A stretch of DNA of 12,262 nt from Deltaproteobacteria bacterium (GCA_020342025.1 CP070840.1:4105334-4117595), one strand, 5' to 3'. Shown: positions 1 to 6,763, counted from the first letter of the stretch. A program made the numbers and translations. The notes: a model not told the origin generated them from the sequence alone.

Positions 1-158
1 AAAACGTCCTTCCTTCTTAAGGAAATATATTAGGGAACGAAACCACAGGAGTCAAGGACTCGAGGTTTCTCACTTGAAGGCCATCAACGAAATTTACCCT
101 GGGCCGCTCTCCTTAACTGGAACCGCGCTCCTTGCATCAGAAGGCGTCGCATGTTTTC

Positions 159-186
159 TTGACAAACCTCAGCGTTTTTTTCTAAC
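159..186 (+). promoter_or_regulatory. Candidate sigma-70 promoter for the acyl-CoA synthetase gene
   Basis: A perfect -35 box TTGACA lies at 159-164. Sixteen bases later there is a weak -10 candidate, TCTAAC (181-186), which matches four of six consensus positions. The spacer contains a T-run. The predicted start would leave a leader of about 100 bases that includes the hairpin at 220-252. The -35 is convincing and the -10 is not, so this is only a candidate. Confidence 0.4.
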
Positions 187-219
187 CTCCCTTCACTCGC
201 CTTTCGATCCTCTGGCTTT

Positions 220-252
220 CCATCCTCCGTAGCAGATTACTGCGGAGGATGG
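220..252 (+). promoter_or_regulatory. Strong hairpin in the 5' leader of the acyl-CoA synthetase gene
   Basis: CCATCCTCC (220-228) pairs perfectly with GGAGGATGG (244-252). Inside it, GCAG (232-235) pairs with CTGC (240-243) around an ATTA loop, with a three-base bulge GTA on the left side. That gives 13 base pairs, mostly G-C. No T-run follows, so it does not look like an intrinsic terminator. It ends 43 bases before the start codon at 296 and would sit in the leader of a transcript from the promoter at 159-186. A role in mRNA stability or attenuation is inference. Confidence 0.5.
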
Positions 253-295
253 AGAGGACGGGCGCCACAAATGCCAGCAACCGTATAGGAGAGTC

Positions 296-1693
296 ATGAA
301 CAGCAGCGACAGTTTTGAACGGATTTTCAACCCGAGGGCCGTTGCCATCGTGGGGGCCTCGGAGGATGTGAGGAAAATGGGTGGCTGGTGCATGAGCAGC
401 TTCATACATGGCAGTTATCCAGGCAAGGTTTTTCCCATTAATCCAAAGACCAGGGAGATACGAGGGATACGGACGTATGCATCCCTCAGTGAAGTGCCCG
501 ATCAGATAGATTTGGCCATCGTGGTGGTCCCCTCATCCGCCGTAGCCTCGGTCTTGGTTGAATGCGCTGATAGGGGGGCAAAAGGCGCAGTGATCATCAG
601 CGCTGGATTCAGGGAAATGGATGATCCCAGCGGTCTACTTTTGCAAAAAGAGATCGCGAGTCTTGCGCAAGAAAAAGGGATTCGACTCATCGGACCCAAT
701 ACCTTCGGAATGATTCACACCCATGCCCATCTCAATGCCTCGTTCTCCCCAGCCCTCAACCTGCTGAGGAAAGGGACAATATCCATGATCGGGCAGAGCG
801 GGGGCGTCTGCCATCTTTTCATGTACACGGCGATCCATGAAGGGATCGGGCTCAACAAGGTGGTGGGACTAGGCAATCGCTCTGACGTGGATTTTTCAGA
901 CCTGGTTGAATACCTGGACCAGGATCCAGATACCCATTCCATCGCCCTCTATATCGAGGGTATGGAGGCGCCCGGTTCCCTCCTCCAAAGTGCCAAGTCC
1001 ATTATTTCGAGAAAGCCCATTGTGGCCTTAAAAGGCGGCAAGTCTGAGGCCATTGCGAAGGCATCCATCGCCCATACCGGGGCCATGACAGGTCGTCACG
1101 CCCTGTATCAGGCCTCATTCTCTCAATTTGGAATCGTGCCAGTGGACGACCCCATACAGCTTTTGGATGTGGCAAGGGCCTTGGCCACATTGCCTCCACC
1201 CAAGGGTGACAGGGTGGCCGTCCTCTCTGGCCAGGCAGGCCCTGGGATCCTGATGACCGATCTTTGCATAGAAAAAGGCCTCTCCTTGGCAGAATTTGAA
1301 AGGGAGACCCTGGAAAAGCTCAAGGTGCCTACGCGGAACCAGGTCATTCGGAGCAATCCTGTAGACTTAGGTTTTGCCTTTACGCAGGAGCTTTTTGAGG
1401 ACGCGGTGACCACGGTGTTGAAAGACCCCAATGTGGATGCCATCGCCCTGTTCCTTGCCGATCCCGCTGACACGTTTAAGACGTTCTTTTCTGATGGTTT
1501 GGCAGCGCTTGCGCAGGGGCTTGAAAAACCCCTGGTGATCAGCTACTTTACCGGGGAGCTGGGTGTGAGCAGAAAGGTCATGGAAGAGAGGGAAGGCACG
1601 GGACTCCTTTTCTATCCCCAGCCCTTGAGAGCGGTGAACGCCCTGGCCGGTCTCGTGCGTTATGGAAGGATCCTGAGGGAACGGGAGCAGTAG
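296..1693 (+). CDS. Acetyl/acyl-CoA synthetase (NDP-forming), alpha subunit
   Basis: The family interconverts acyl-CoA + ADP + Pi with a free acid + CoA + ATP, giving substrate-level ATP synthesis in the cytoplasm. An N-terminal CoA-binding Rossmann domain (residues about 8-135) opens with FNPRAVAIVGAS and ends at GPNTFGM (133-139). Succinyl-CoA-ligase-like flavodoxin domains follow, with GQSGG at 166-170 and the phospho-histidine segment SIAHTGAMTG, making His260 the likely phosphorylated residue. NPVDL (354-358) belongs to the last domain. The length of 465 residues fits an alpha-only subunit, since fused alpha-beta forms are about 700. The ATG at 296 has AGGAG at 287-291. No ATP-grasp beta subunit lies on either side: the 295 bases upstream hold no gene, and the next gene is a hydrolase. 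The acyl substrate cannot be read from the sequence. Confidence 0.88.
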   Translation: MNSSDSFERIFNPRAVAIVGASEDVRKMGGWCMSSFIHGSYPGKVFPINPKTREIRGIRTYASLSEVPDQIDLAIVVVPSSAVASVLVECADRGAKGAVIISAGFREMDDPSGLLLQKEIASLAQEKGIRLIGPNTFGMIHTHAHLNASFSPALNLLRKGTISMIGQSGGVCHLFMYTAIHEGIGLNKVVGLGNRSDVDFSDLVEYLDQDPDTHSIALYIEGMEAPGSLLQSAKSIISRKPIVALKGGKSEAIAKASIAHTGAMTGRHALYQASFSQFGIVPVDDPIQLLDVARALATLPPPKGDRVAVLSGQAGPGILMTDLCIEKGLSLAEFERETLEKLKVPTRNQVIRSNPVDLGFAFTQELFEDAVTTVLKDPNVDAIALFLADPADTFKTFFSDGLAALAQGLEKPLVISYFTGELGVSRKVMEEREGTGLLFYPQPLRAVNALAGLVRYGRILREREQ

Positions 1694-1784
1694 ACGTCTT
1701 GCGTGAGGAACGGATCAAGGGGCGCCATCGGCACAAAGAAGGCGGCGAAGAATAATTTCCAGAGCATAGAAGGGAGCGCGGTTC

Positions 1785-2573
1785 ATGCTGATTGAAGCGA
1801 ATGGGATCAAGATGAATTATGAATTGTCGGGCAGGCAGGGGGCGCCCGTTGTGATGTTGAGCCATTCCCTGGGGTCCAGTTTATTCATGTGGGATCCCCA
1901 GCTGGAGGTCCTGGAGCCGCACTACCAGGTTCTACGTTACGACACAAGAGGCCACGGGGGCAGCGACGCCCCGTCTGGCGAATACACCTTGGATATGCTG
2001 GGGGAGGACGCCCTCGGTTTGTTGGACGCCCTTGGTATTGAGAGAGTGCATTTCGTGGGCCTGTCCATGGGCGGGATGATAGGCCAATACCTCGCCCTGA
2101 ATCGCTCGGATCGACTAGAAGACCTTGTGCTGAGCGATACGGCTGCCCTCCTTCCAGCGGAGGCCCAGCCCATTTGGCAGGAGCGCATCGACCTGGCTCG
2201 GGGAAAAGGGATAGAAGCCCTGGTGGATGAAACTCTTGGGCGTTGGTTTACCCCCTCCTTTCTCAGGCAGAACCGGCCAGAAGTGGAGCTCATTCGACAG
2301 CAGTTCCTCTCCACCCCATTAGATGGATATATTGGATGCAGCGAGGCCATTCGTGGGCTGAATTATCTGGGGCGGCTATCCGAGATCAAAATTCCTACCC
2401 TGATCATGGTGGGGGAGGAGGATCCCGGTACGCCTGTGGCTGCGGCTGAGGCCATGCAGCAGCGGATTGCGGGTTCCACACTCTTGGTGTTGCCCGCAGC
2501 GGCCCATCTTTCCAACGTGGAGCAGGCTGAGGCCTTCAACACTGCCTTGATCAGCTTTTTGCAGCAACACTAA
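1785..2573 (+). CDS. Alpha/beta hydrolase, 3-oxoadipate enol-lactonase (PcaD)-like
   Basis: A complete 262-residue alpha/beta-hydrolase fold. The oxyanion segment is SHSLG (26-30), the nucleophile elbow is VGLSMGG with Ser94, the acid is probably Asp213 in GEEDPGTP, and the histidine is His241 in AAAHLSNVEQ. YDTRGHGGSDAP (52-63) and the elbow context are typical of the PcaD group, which hydrolyses 3-oxoadipate enol-lactone in aerobic aromatic degradation. No other beta-ketoadipate gene is nearby, so the true substrate may be another ester, lactone or thioester. The start has AAGGGAG at 1770-1776, eight bases before ATG. The 91-base gap after the acyl-CoA synthetase holds no terminator, so the two genes are probably co-transcribed, which hints at a link to acyl-CoA or carboxylic-acid metabolism (inference). 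Confidence 0.82.
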   Translation: MLIEANGIKMNYELSGRQGAPVVMLSHSLGSSLFMWDPQLEVLEPHYQVLRYDTRGHGGSDAPSGEYTLDMLGEDALGLLDALGIERVHFVGLSMGGMIGQYLALNRSDRLEDLVLSDTAALLPAEAQPIWQERIDLARGKGIEALVDETLGRWFTPSFLRQNRPEVELIRQQFLSTPLDGYIGCSEAIRGLNYLGRLSEIKIPTLIMVGEEDPGTPVAAAEAMQQRIAGSTLLVLPAAAHLSNVEQAEAFNTALISFLQQH

Positions 2574-3186
2574 TCAAGCAGATACAAGTCAGATAATCCT
2601 ATTCGCCGAAAATTCCCCAAATACAGTCCTTTTCTTCAGATGACCGTTTGGGTAAATTTCCAGGGACTGTTGCGGGCCTCTTCTGCCTCACGTATCTTCA
2701 GGCCCATCACCTCAATCTGGACTTTTATCACCATCATTTCCAGCCAGGGGCATACTTGCGGACCCATGCCGAGCACAAAGCACTCTAGCATCCAGGGGAT
2801 AAAGGCGAGGGTGAGGCTGAGAAAAAATGGAAAGAAGAGTTAGAGAAAATAAAAGAAACCATAAAAAACTTGATTATTTTCCCTAATATTATAAAATATT
2901 AACAATATAGTCATTATTTGTCGAATGATGATAGGTGCTTGTTGATAGCATTATGAGGCCATCATTCCATTTTTTTTGGGGCCCACCTTTGGGCACACAT
3001 GATTATGATGTCAAAACCATCCGGCCAAGTTCTCCCGCCTCACTCGCCTGAGTCTAGACTTCTCACCTGATAAGGGCAGCGGAAAACTCTTAGCCACCGT
3101 GCTTTTGCATCGGCCTTCTTAGCTATTTGTCCAACGAAAGTCAGCATGTACCTTTGGACTAACCCGTACACCTAGAGGAGGTATTC
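2574..3186. other. 613-base intergenic gap with an AT-rich patch
   Basis: No gene can be supported here. The left third has a minus-strand frame of 51 codons (2791 down to 2636) with protein-like composition but no ribosome binding site. Bases 2843-2970 are strongly AT-rich and could hold a promoter for the FKBP gene; TTGATT (2870-2875), a 16-base spacer and TAAAAT (2892-2897) is the best match. A run of eight T (2970-2977) is followed by a small hairpin, GCCCA/TGGGC (2981-2994). That is the wrong order for a plus-strand terminator, and on the minus strand the run is A. From 3000 to 3170 I see nothing recognisable. Confidence 0.5.
2870..2897 (+). promoter_or_regulatory. Weak candidate promoter in AT-rich DNA upstream of the FKBP gene
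   Basis: TTGATT (2870-2875) and TAAAAT (2892-2897) are separated by 16 bases in very AT-rich sequence. AT-rich DNA yields such matches by chance, and the site would leave a leader of about 290 bases before 3187. It is the best candidate in the gap and nothing more. Confidence 0.22.
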
Positions 3187-3615
3187 ATGAGCAAAGTAAA
3201 GAGTGGAGATACCGTGAAAGTGCACTACACGGGGAAACTGGAAAACGGGGACGTATTTGACTCGTCAAGAGAGCAAGAGCCGTTTGAATTCACGGTGGGG
3301 AATAAGGCGGTCATCCCGGGTTTTGAAAAAGGCGTGGTCGGCATGGAGGTGGGAGATACCAAGACCATTGAGATCCCTCCTGAAGAAGCATATGGGGCAA
3401 AGCAAGATGAGTTGGTGGTTGAGGTCAAGAAAAGCGAGTTTCCTGACGACATTACACCTAGCATTGGGCAAAGGCTCCAGATTAAGCAACAGAATGGCAA
3501 TCCCATCGTCGTGACTATCACAGATCTGACAGAAGATAGTATCACGCTTGATGCCAACCATCCTCTGGCCGGATACACATTGTTTTTCGACGTAGAAGTT
3601 GTTGACATTGCATGA
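3187..3615 (+). CDS. FKBP-type peptidyl-prolyl cis-trans isomerase, SlyD-like
   Basis: The protein catalyses proline cis-trans isomerisation and, in the SlyD family, also acts as a folding chaperone in the cytoplasm. The 142 residues show the FKBP half-domain (VKVHYTGKLENGDVFDSS at 10-27, IPGFEKGVVGMEVGD at 43-57) and an inserted chaperone 'flap' (about 70-122). The second FKBP strand pair returns at DANHPLAGYTLFFDVEVV (122-139). NHPLAG plus the insert is characteristic of SlyD-type proteins. It ends right after the domain, without the His/Cys-rich nickel-binding tail of the E. coli protein, so a role in nickel delivery is not indicated. There is no signal peptide. The start has a strong GGAGG at 3177-3181, five bases before ATG. 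It probably has its own promoter within the preceding gap. Confidence 0.93.
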   Translation: MSKVKSGDTVKVHYTGKLENGDVFDSSREQEPFEFTVGNKAVIPGFEKGVVGMEVGDTKTIEIPPEEAYGAKQDELVVEVKKSEFPDDITPSIGQRLQIKQQNGNPIVVTITDLTEDSITLDANHPLAGYTLFFDVEVVDIA

Positions 3616-3762
3616 TTTTTTGGCTTTTTGTGTGCTGTAAAGGAAGACGAAGATCATGAAGTCCAGTTTTTGCAGGGCTTGTTTTGTAGACCGGTCATTT
3701 CCCGGTCACCTTGTTTTGACCCATATTCGGAGGGAATACTTGAATTTTGGGAGGAGGTTTTG

Positions 3763-4056
3763 ATGAATATCTACGTCGGCAATTTGTCATATGAGCTCAC
3801 CGAGGAGGAATTGCAGCAGGCTTTTGAGGCGTTTGGCCAGGTTGAATCTGCCAAAATTATAAAGGACGGTTATACGGGCAGATCAAGAGGGTTTGGATTC
3901 GTGGAGATGCCCTCCAAGGATGAGGGTGATGCCGCGGTCAAGGGCCTGGACGGGACGACGTTGAAGGGAAGAACGCTCAAAGTGAGTGAGGCTCGTCCTC
4001 GCCGCGAAGGGGGTCGAAGAGGAGGAAGAGGCGGCGGCGGACGGCGTTTCTATTAG
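3763..4056 (+). CDS. RRM-domain RNA-binding protein with Gly/Arg-rich tail
   Basis: A 97-residue single RNA-recognition-motif protein. RNP2 is IYVGNL (3-8) and RNP1 is RGFGFVEM (about 42-49), with the beta-alpha-beta-beta-alpha-beta order complete by about residue 77. The tail from residue 78 is basic and glycine-rich (RRGGRGGGG), like RGG-type nucleic-acid-binding tails. Small bacterial RRM proteins of this form bind single-stranded RNA and are often abundant or cold-responsive; that role here is inference. I chose ATG 3763 because GGGAGGAGG (3749-3757) sits five bases upstream and the RRM begins at residue 2. The frame stays open upstream to 3628, but that part is not RRM-like. The 147 bases after the FKBP gene contain a small hairpin (ACCGG/CCGGT, 3690-3706) and no clear promoter. 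Confidence 0.92.
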   Translation: MNIYVGNLSYELTEEELQQAFEAFGQVESAKIIKDGYTGRSRGFGFVEMPSKDEGDAAVKGLDGTTLKGRTLKVSEARPRREGGRRGGRGGGGRRFY

Positions 4057-4199
4057 TTAATGAGAGAATAGCGCCCAATTCCATTTGAAGGCCTCCATTT
4101 GGCGTGGCCTGCTGATGCACCTGTAAAGTGGGACGTACATTTCCTCTCAGCCCATAATATCGTGTAAAGACGGATCAATGAAAGGAGGAGATTCTGATT

Positions 4200-4388
4200 A
4201 TGAGTATTATCCAGTTCGAAGTGGGGCAGAAGTACGAAAACATGAAGGGCGTCTATGAAGTCCTTTCGATCGAGGGGAACGCCATGCGCATCCGCTGGGA
4301 GAGTGGAGAGGAGATCATAACCACTGTCGGTTTGCAAAGACAGATAATTATGCGGATGAGACAAGAACAAAGGAATCGCAAGGGTTAG
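4200..4388 (+). CDS. Small protein of unknown function, coupled to the DUF151 gene
   Basis: A 62-residue protein that I cannot assign to a named family. It reads as a compact beta-rich N-terminal part (FEVGQKYENMKGVYEVLSIE, then MRIRWESGEEI) resembling a small SH3- or Tudor-like barrel. A basic, glutamine/arginine-rich helix follows (LQRQIIMRMRQEQRNRKG). The balance of hydrophobic strands and the basic tail suggest a nucleic-acid- or protein-binding adaptor (inference). AAAGGAGG (4181-4188) precedes the ATG by 11 bases. Its stop codon is only five bases before the next start, and the next gene's weak AAGGG lies inside this gene's last codons, so the two are very likely translated together. 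Confidence refers to its being a real gene. Confidence 0.8.
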   Translation: MSIIQFEVGQKYENMKGVYEVLSIEGNAMRIRWESGEEIITTVGLQRQIIMRMRQEQRNRKG

Positions 4389-4393
4389 ATATA

Positions 4394-4885
4394 ATGTTCA
4401 GGCCAATGGTCATATCTAAAGTGGCGGTTGATTCTTTAACGCAGAGCCCCATCGTGATTTTGAAGGAGGTGGACGGAGAACGATCGCTTCCCATATGGAT
4501 CGGGTTTTTGGAGGCCAACGCTATTGCCAGTGAGTTGGAGGGTGTCAAGTTCGCAAGACCAATGACCCACGATCTCCTCAAGAATATTCTGGACCTAATA
4601 GATGTGGAGGTGAAGCGGGTGGAGATCTGTGACCTCAAGAACAATACCTATTTTGCCCTGATCCATGTCACCCATAACGGCAAAGAGATCTCCATCGATG
4701 CGAGGCCAAGCGATGCACTTGCCCTTTCTTTGCGGTTCGAGGTGCCGATTTTTGCAGCGGAAGAGGTCCTCACCAAGTCGATGCTGATAGATATACAGAG
4801 CGAGCCAGAGGATACCTCAGATGAGGGCAAAAAATGGCAGGAGATCTTGGAAAAGATGGACCCCGATGATTTTGGGAACAGCTGA
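4394..4885 (+). CDS. Bifunctional nuclease (BFN/DUF151) family protein
   Basis: A 163-residue cytoplasmic protein of the DUF151 family, whose plant members are reported to act on both DNA and RNA and whose bacterial members (Thermotoga TM0160 among them) are mostly uncharacterised. The conserved elements are all present: LPIWIG (32-37), RPMTHDLL (55-62) and DARPSDALALSLR (102-114), with the PI(F/Y) strand after it. A short acidic C-terminal extension (about 135-163) rich in Glu/Asp follows the domain. The gene begins five bases after the 62-residue protein and lacks a strong site of its own, so it depends on coupled translation. Flanking RNA-binding and folding genes fit a general nucleic-acid or stress function, but the true substrate is unknown. 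Confidence 0.9.
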   Translation: MFRPMVISKVAVDSLTQSPIVILKEVDGERSLPIWIGFLEANAIASELEGVKFARPMTHDLLKNILDLIDVEVKRVEICDLKNNTYFALIHVTHNGKEISIDARPSDALALSLRFEVPIFAAEEVLTKSMLIDIQSEPEDTSDEGKKWQEILEKMDPDDFGNS

Positions 4886-4982
4886 TCTGAATTTATGTTT
4901 GGGCACGGGCTGTGTGAAGGGCTGGTACAGGGATTTCAGGTGGGTTCCCTTGCTATTCATATAGTTGGAAGGAGTAGATAAA

Positions 4983-5975
4983 ATGAAAACAGGAACGAAA
5001 ATATGGCTTTGGGTCTTGGTCACGGCGACGGCTCTAATGTGCACGGCTCTGCCAGAATTCGCTGCAGGAAAACCTGCCTCTTCAGATAAGGTTGCGGTTG
5101 TCAACGGATCAATCATCACCCAAGAAGAACTTGACCGGGAAGTGAACCTTGTCCGCCAACGCTTTGCTAATATGGGAAGGCCCATGGCCGAGGTCCAGTT
5201 ACTTGCCATCAGGGGTCAGGTCCTCGAGACGCTTATTGGCCGGGAGTTGCTCTATCAGGAAGGTCAGAAGAAGGGGATCAAAATCAAAAAGGAGAGGTTG
5301 GAGGCGGAATACGAGGGGCTAAAAGGCCGATTTCCCAGTGAGGAAGAATTCAAGAGTAGGTTGAGCAGCATGAAAATCTCTGAGGCGGAGGTAAAATCTC
5401 AGATTGAAAGGGGACTGCTCATTCAAGAATTGATCGATACGCAGATTGCTGAGAAAGTTGTGGTTCCGGAAAACGAAGTCAAGGGCTATTACGATAGCCA
5501 TCCAGATTCGTTCAAGCAACCGGAACAGGTCCGGGCCAGCCACATCTTGATGAAGGTTGATCCCAAGGCGGACGCATCGCAGAAGGCCGCAGCACGTAAA
5601 AAGCTTGAGGAACTCCGGCAGAGATTGCTAAAAGGTGAAGATTTTGTCACTTTGGCTCGAGAGTTTTCCGAGGGACCCAGTAGCGTCAAGGGGGGAGACC
5701 TGGGCTATTTTGGACGTGGACAGATGGTGAAACCCTTTGAAGATGCCGCCTTTGCCTTAGATATAGGTGAACTGAGTGATGTTGTGGAGACCCGGTTCGG
5801 CTACCACCTCATCAAAGTCATGGAGAAAAAGCCTGAAACGGTCGTTGCTTATGTGGACATAAAAGAGAGGCTTCAACAATATCTTAAGGACGAAAAAGTT
5901 CAGCAGGAAATAACTGTGTACATTGAGGAACTAAAAACAAAAGGAAAAGTAGAGAAATTCCTCGCAGAGAAGTAA
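4983..5975 (+). CDS. Exported parvulin-type peptidyl-prolyl isomerase / SurA-like chaperone
   Basis: A 330-residue periplasmic folding factor. Residues 1-28 form a signal peptide (basic MKTGTK, then [16 protein letters not shown]), probably cut near Ala27/Ala28. The residues before Cys20 do not make a lipobox, so I do not call a lipoprotein. A SurA-like N-terminal chaperone domain (about 36-170) begins [19 protein letters not shown]. The parvulin domain spans about 182-280, with VRASHIL (183-189), [17 protein letters not shown] (237-253) and FGYHLIKV (272-279). A C-terminal helix completes a SurA-type layout with a single isomerase domain. The ATG at 4983 has GGAAGGAG (4967-4974) eight bases upstream. 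A TTG at 4965 would overlap that site and is rejected. No terminator hairpin follows the stop directly. Confidence 0.9.
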   Translation: MKTGTKIWLWVLVTATALMCTALPEFAAGKPASSDKVAVVNGSIITQEELDREVNLVRQRFANMGRPMAEVQLLAIRGQVLETLIGRELLYQEGQKKGIKIKKERLEAEYEGLKGRFPSEEEFKSRLSSMKISEAEVKSQIERGLLIQELIDTQIAEKVVVPENEVKGYYDSHPDSFKQPEQVRASHILMKVDPKADASQKAAARKKLEELRQRLLKGEDFVTLAREFSEGPSSVKGGDLGYFGRGQMVKPFEDAAFALDIGELSDVVETRFGYHLIKVMEKKPETVVAYVDIKERLQQYLKDEKVQQEITVYIEELKTKGKVEKFLAEK

Positions 5976-6073
5976 TCCTGATAACCTTTTTCTTTCATTT
6001 GATCCCGGTTTCCCAACTCTTACCGAACAATATACCTTTCCGCTTTTCCTCTCGCCCACTCCCCCACGCCTTG

Positions 6074-6139
6074 CTCCGGGTCGTTCGAGCATGCAGCCTC
6101 CGGCTCGGAGGGCCTACGCCCCGGAGGGAGAACCCGGAG
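6074..6139. repeat. Nested G+C-rich inverted repeat (cruciform-like)
   Basis: CTCCGGGT (6074-6081) is the exact reverse complement of ACCCGGAG (6132-6139). Between them CCTCCG (6097-6102) and CGGAGG (6106-6111) form a tight hairpin with loop GCT. A further CCCCGGAGG at about 6119-6126 offers alternative pairing with the left arm. Competing stems could make alternative RNA folds, or this could be a REP-like palindromic unit. Confidence 0.55.
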
Positions 6140-6169
6140 AACATTTTAAGAATTTTGTGAAAATATTGG

Positions 6170-6197
6170 GAGACCCCGTTTCACGGGGCGCTCAAGC
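6170..6197. repeat. GAGACCC-hairpin-TCAAGC element, copy 1
   Basis: A 28-base unit in which CCCCGT (6174-6179) pairs with ACGGGG (6183-6188) around TTC, flanked by GAGA on the left and TCAAGC on the right. The second copy at 6288-6315 has the same flanks and TTC loop but a shorter stem, so the pairing is kept while the bases change. Confidence 0.45.
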
Positions 6198-6287
6198 TAT
6201 CGTCCAGTCGATGATCAAAGAGATCCTGTCCATCCCCCTGTCTAATTAAATTTTCTGCGCCTCTGAGGGCTCTGTGAGAGATATACA

Positions 6288-6315
6288 GAGACCCTTTCAG
6301 GGTTCGTAATCAAGC
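6288..6315. repeat. GAGACCC-hairpin-TCAAGC element, copy 2
   Basis: A 28-base unit with ACCCT (6291-6295) pairing with AGGGT (6299-6303) around TTC, between GAGA and TCAAGC. It directly follows a separate hairpin, CTCTGT/ACAGAG (6270-6290), so two stems stand side by side. It resembles copy 1 at 6170-6197. Confidence 0.45.
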
Positions 6316-6410
6316 CGCCACTTTTGGTGCTATTTCATTCCTTGCAAAACTTTAGAAAATAGAGCAAATATAAAATTTTGACCCCAAGTTTCTCATTCAA
6401 GGAGGATAGC

Positions 6411-6683
6411 ATGAAACCGCCTGTGCCCTTAGAGCGGGCAAAAGCGATGATTCAAGGCTGGTATAACCAGTACTGCAGAGCCTATGAGAAACCTGTAACC
6501 GAATTAGAGATTACAGAAGAGGATGAGAAGGTTGAAGGGGCGTACAAGGTGACGAATCCGCAAAATAGGTCACGCACAGTGATTTTTTGGAGTACGGTCG
6601 CCGATTGTGAACGTTCCGACGCCGTAGGTATCCCTGGCGACCTGATCGGAAGTATCTGGGATGCCTTCAATGACCTGGGATGA
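6411..6683 (+). CDS. Unrecognised 90-residue soluble protein
   Basis: I do not recognise the family. The 90 residues suggest an N-terminal helix (LERAKAMIQGWYNQYCRAYE, 7-26) and an acidic strand/turn segment (ELEITEEDEKVEGAYKVT, about 31-48). A strand (SRTVIFWSTVADCE) and a short C-terminal helix ending IWDAFNDLG follow. Two cysteines (22 and 66) do not form a metal motif. There is no signal peptide or membrane segment. It is probably real because AAGGAGG (6399-6405) stands five bases before ATG 6411 and composition is protein-like throughout. An in-frame TTG at 6378 lies upstream of that site and is rejected. It stands alone between a hairpin-rich gap and a convergent operon, so context gives no functional clue. 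Confidence 0.72.
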   Translation: MKPPVPLERAKAMIQGWYNQYCRAYEKPVTELEITEEDEKVEGAYKVTNPQNRSRTVIFWSTVADCERSDAVGIPGDLIGSIWDAFNDLG

Positions 6684-6691
6684 ATATACAC

Positions 6692-6755
6692 ATGGTATAG
6701 CCATCATTGCAGGCTGAAAGATATTGATGATATGGGGGCCTGAAGGCTTTACCAT
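6692..6755. terminator. Candidate bidirectional terminator between convergent genes
   Basis: ATGGTATAGCC (6692-6702) and GGCTTTACCAT (6745-6755) are inverted copies with one mismatch in 11, and CAGGC (6710-6714) can pair with GCCTG (6738-6742) inside. The structure sits in the 80-base gap between the stop codons of two convergent genes, where a shared terminator is expected. Only TTT follows on the plus strand, so it is a poor intrinsic terminator by the usual rule. Confidence 0.35.
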
Positions 6756-6763
6756 TTGGAAAA

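Larger units (their letters stand above)
5976..6410. other. 435-base hairpin-rich intergenic region
   Basis: No coding frame is credible. It holds a G+C-rich cruciform-like block (6074-6139), a strong hairpin CCCCGT-TTC-ACGGGG (6174-6188), and a pair of adjacent hairpins CTCTGT/ACAGAG (6270-6290) and ACCCT-TTC-AGGGT (6291-6303). An AT-rich stretch (6340-6380) comes before the next gene's binding site. In that AT-rich part TTGCAA (6342-6347) and TATAAA (6369-6374) look promoter-like, but the 21-base spacing is too long. None of the hairpins has a following T-run. Confidence 0.6.

Noticed and set aside
1123..1473. 116-codon minus-strand open frame
   Set aside because: Entirely antisense to the acyl-CoA synthetase gene, whose conserved motifs are certain.
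2640..2843. 67-codon plus-strand open frame in the 613-base gap
   Set aside because: No ribosome binding site, poor composition, and antisense to a more protein-like frame.
2970..2994. Possible intrinsic terminator (T-run and hairpin)
   Set aside because: On the plus strand the T-run precedes the hairpin, and on the minus strand the run after the hairpin is A, so neither direction fits.
3628..3762. Upstream extension of the RRM gene to 3628
   Set aside because: The added 45 residues are not RRM-like, and the strong GGGAGGAGG at 3749-3757 fixes the start at 3763.
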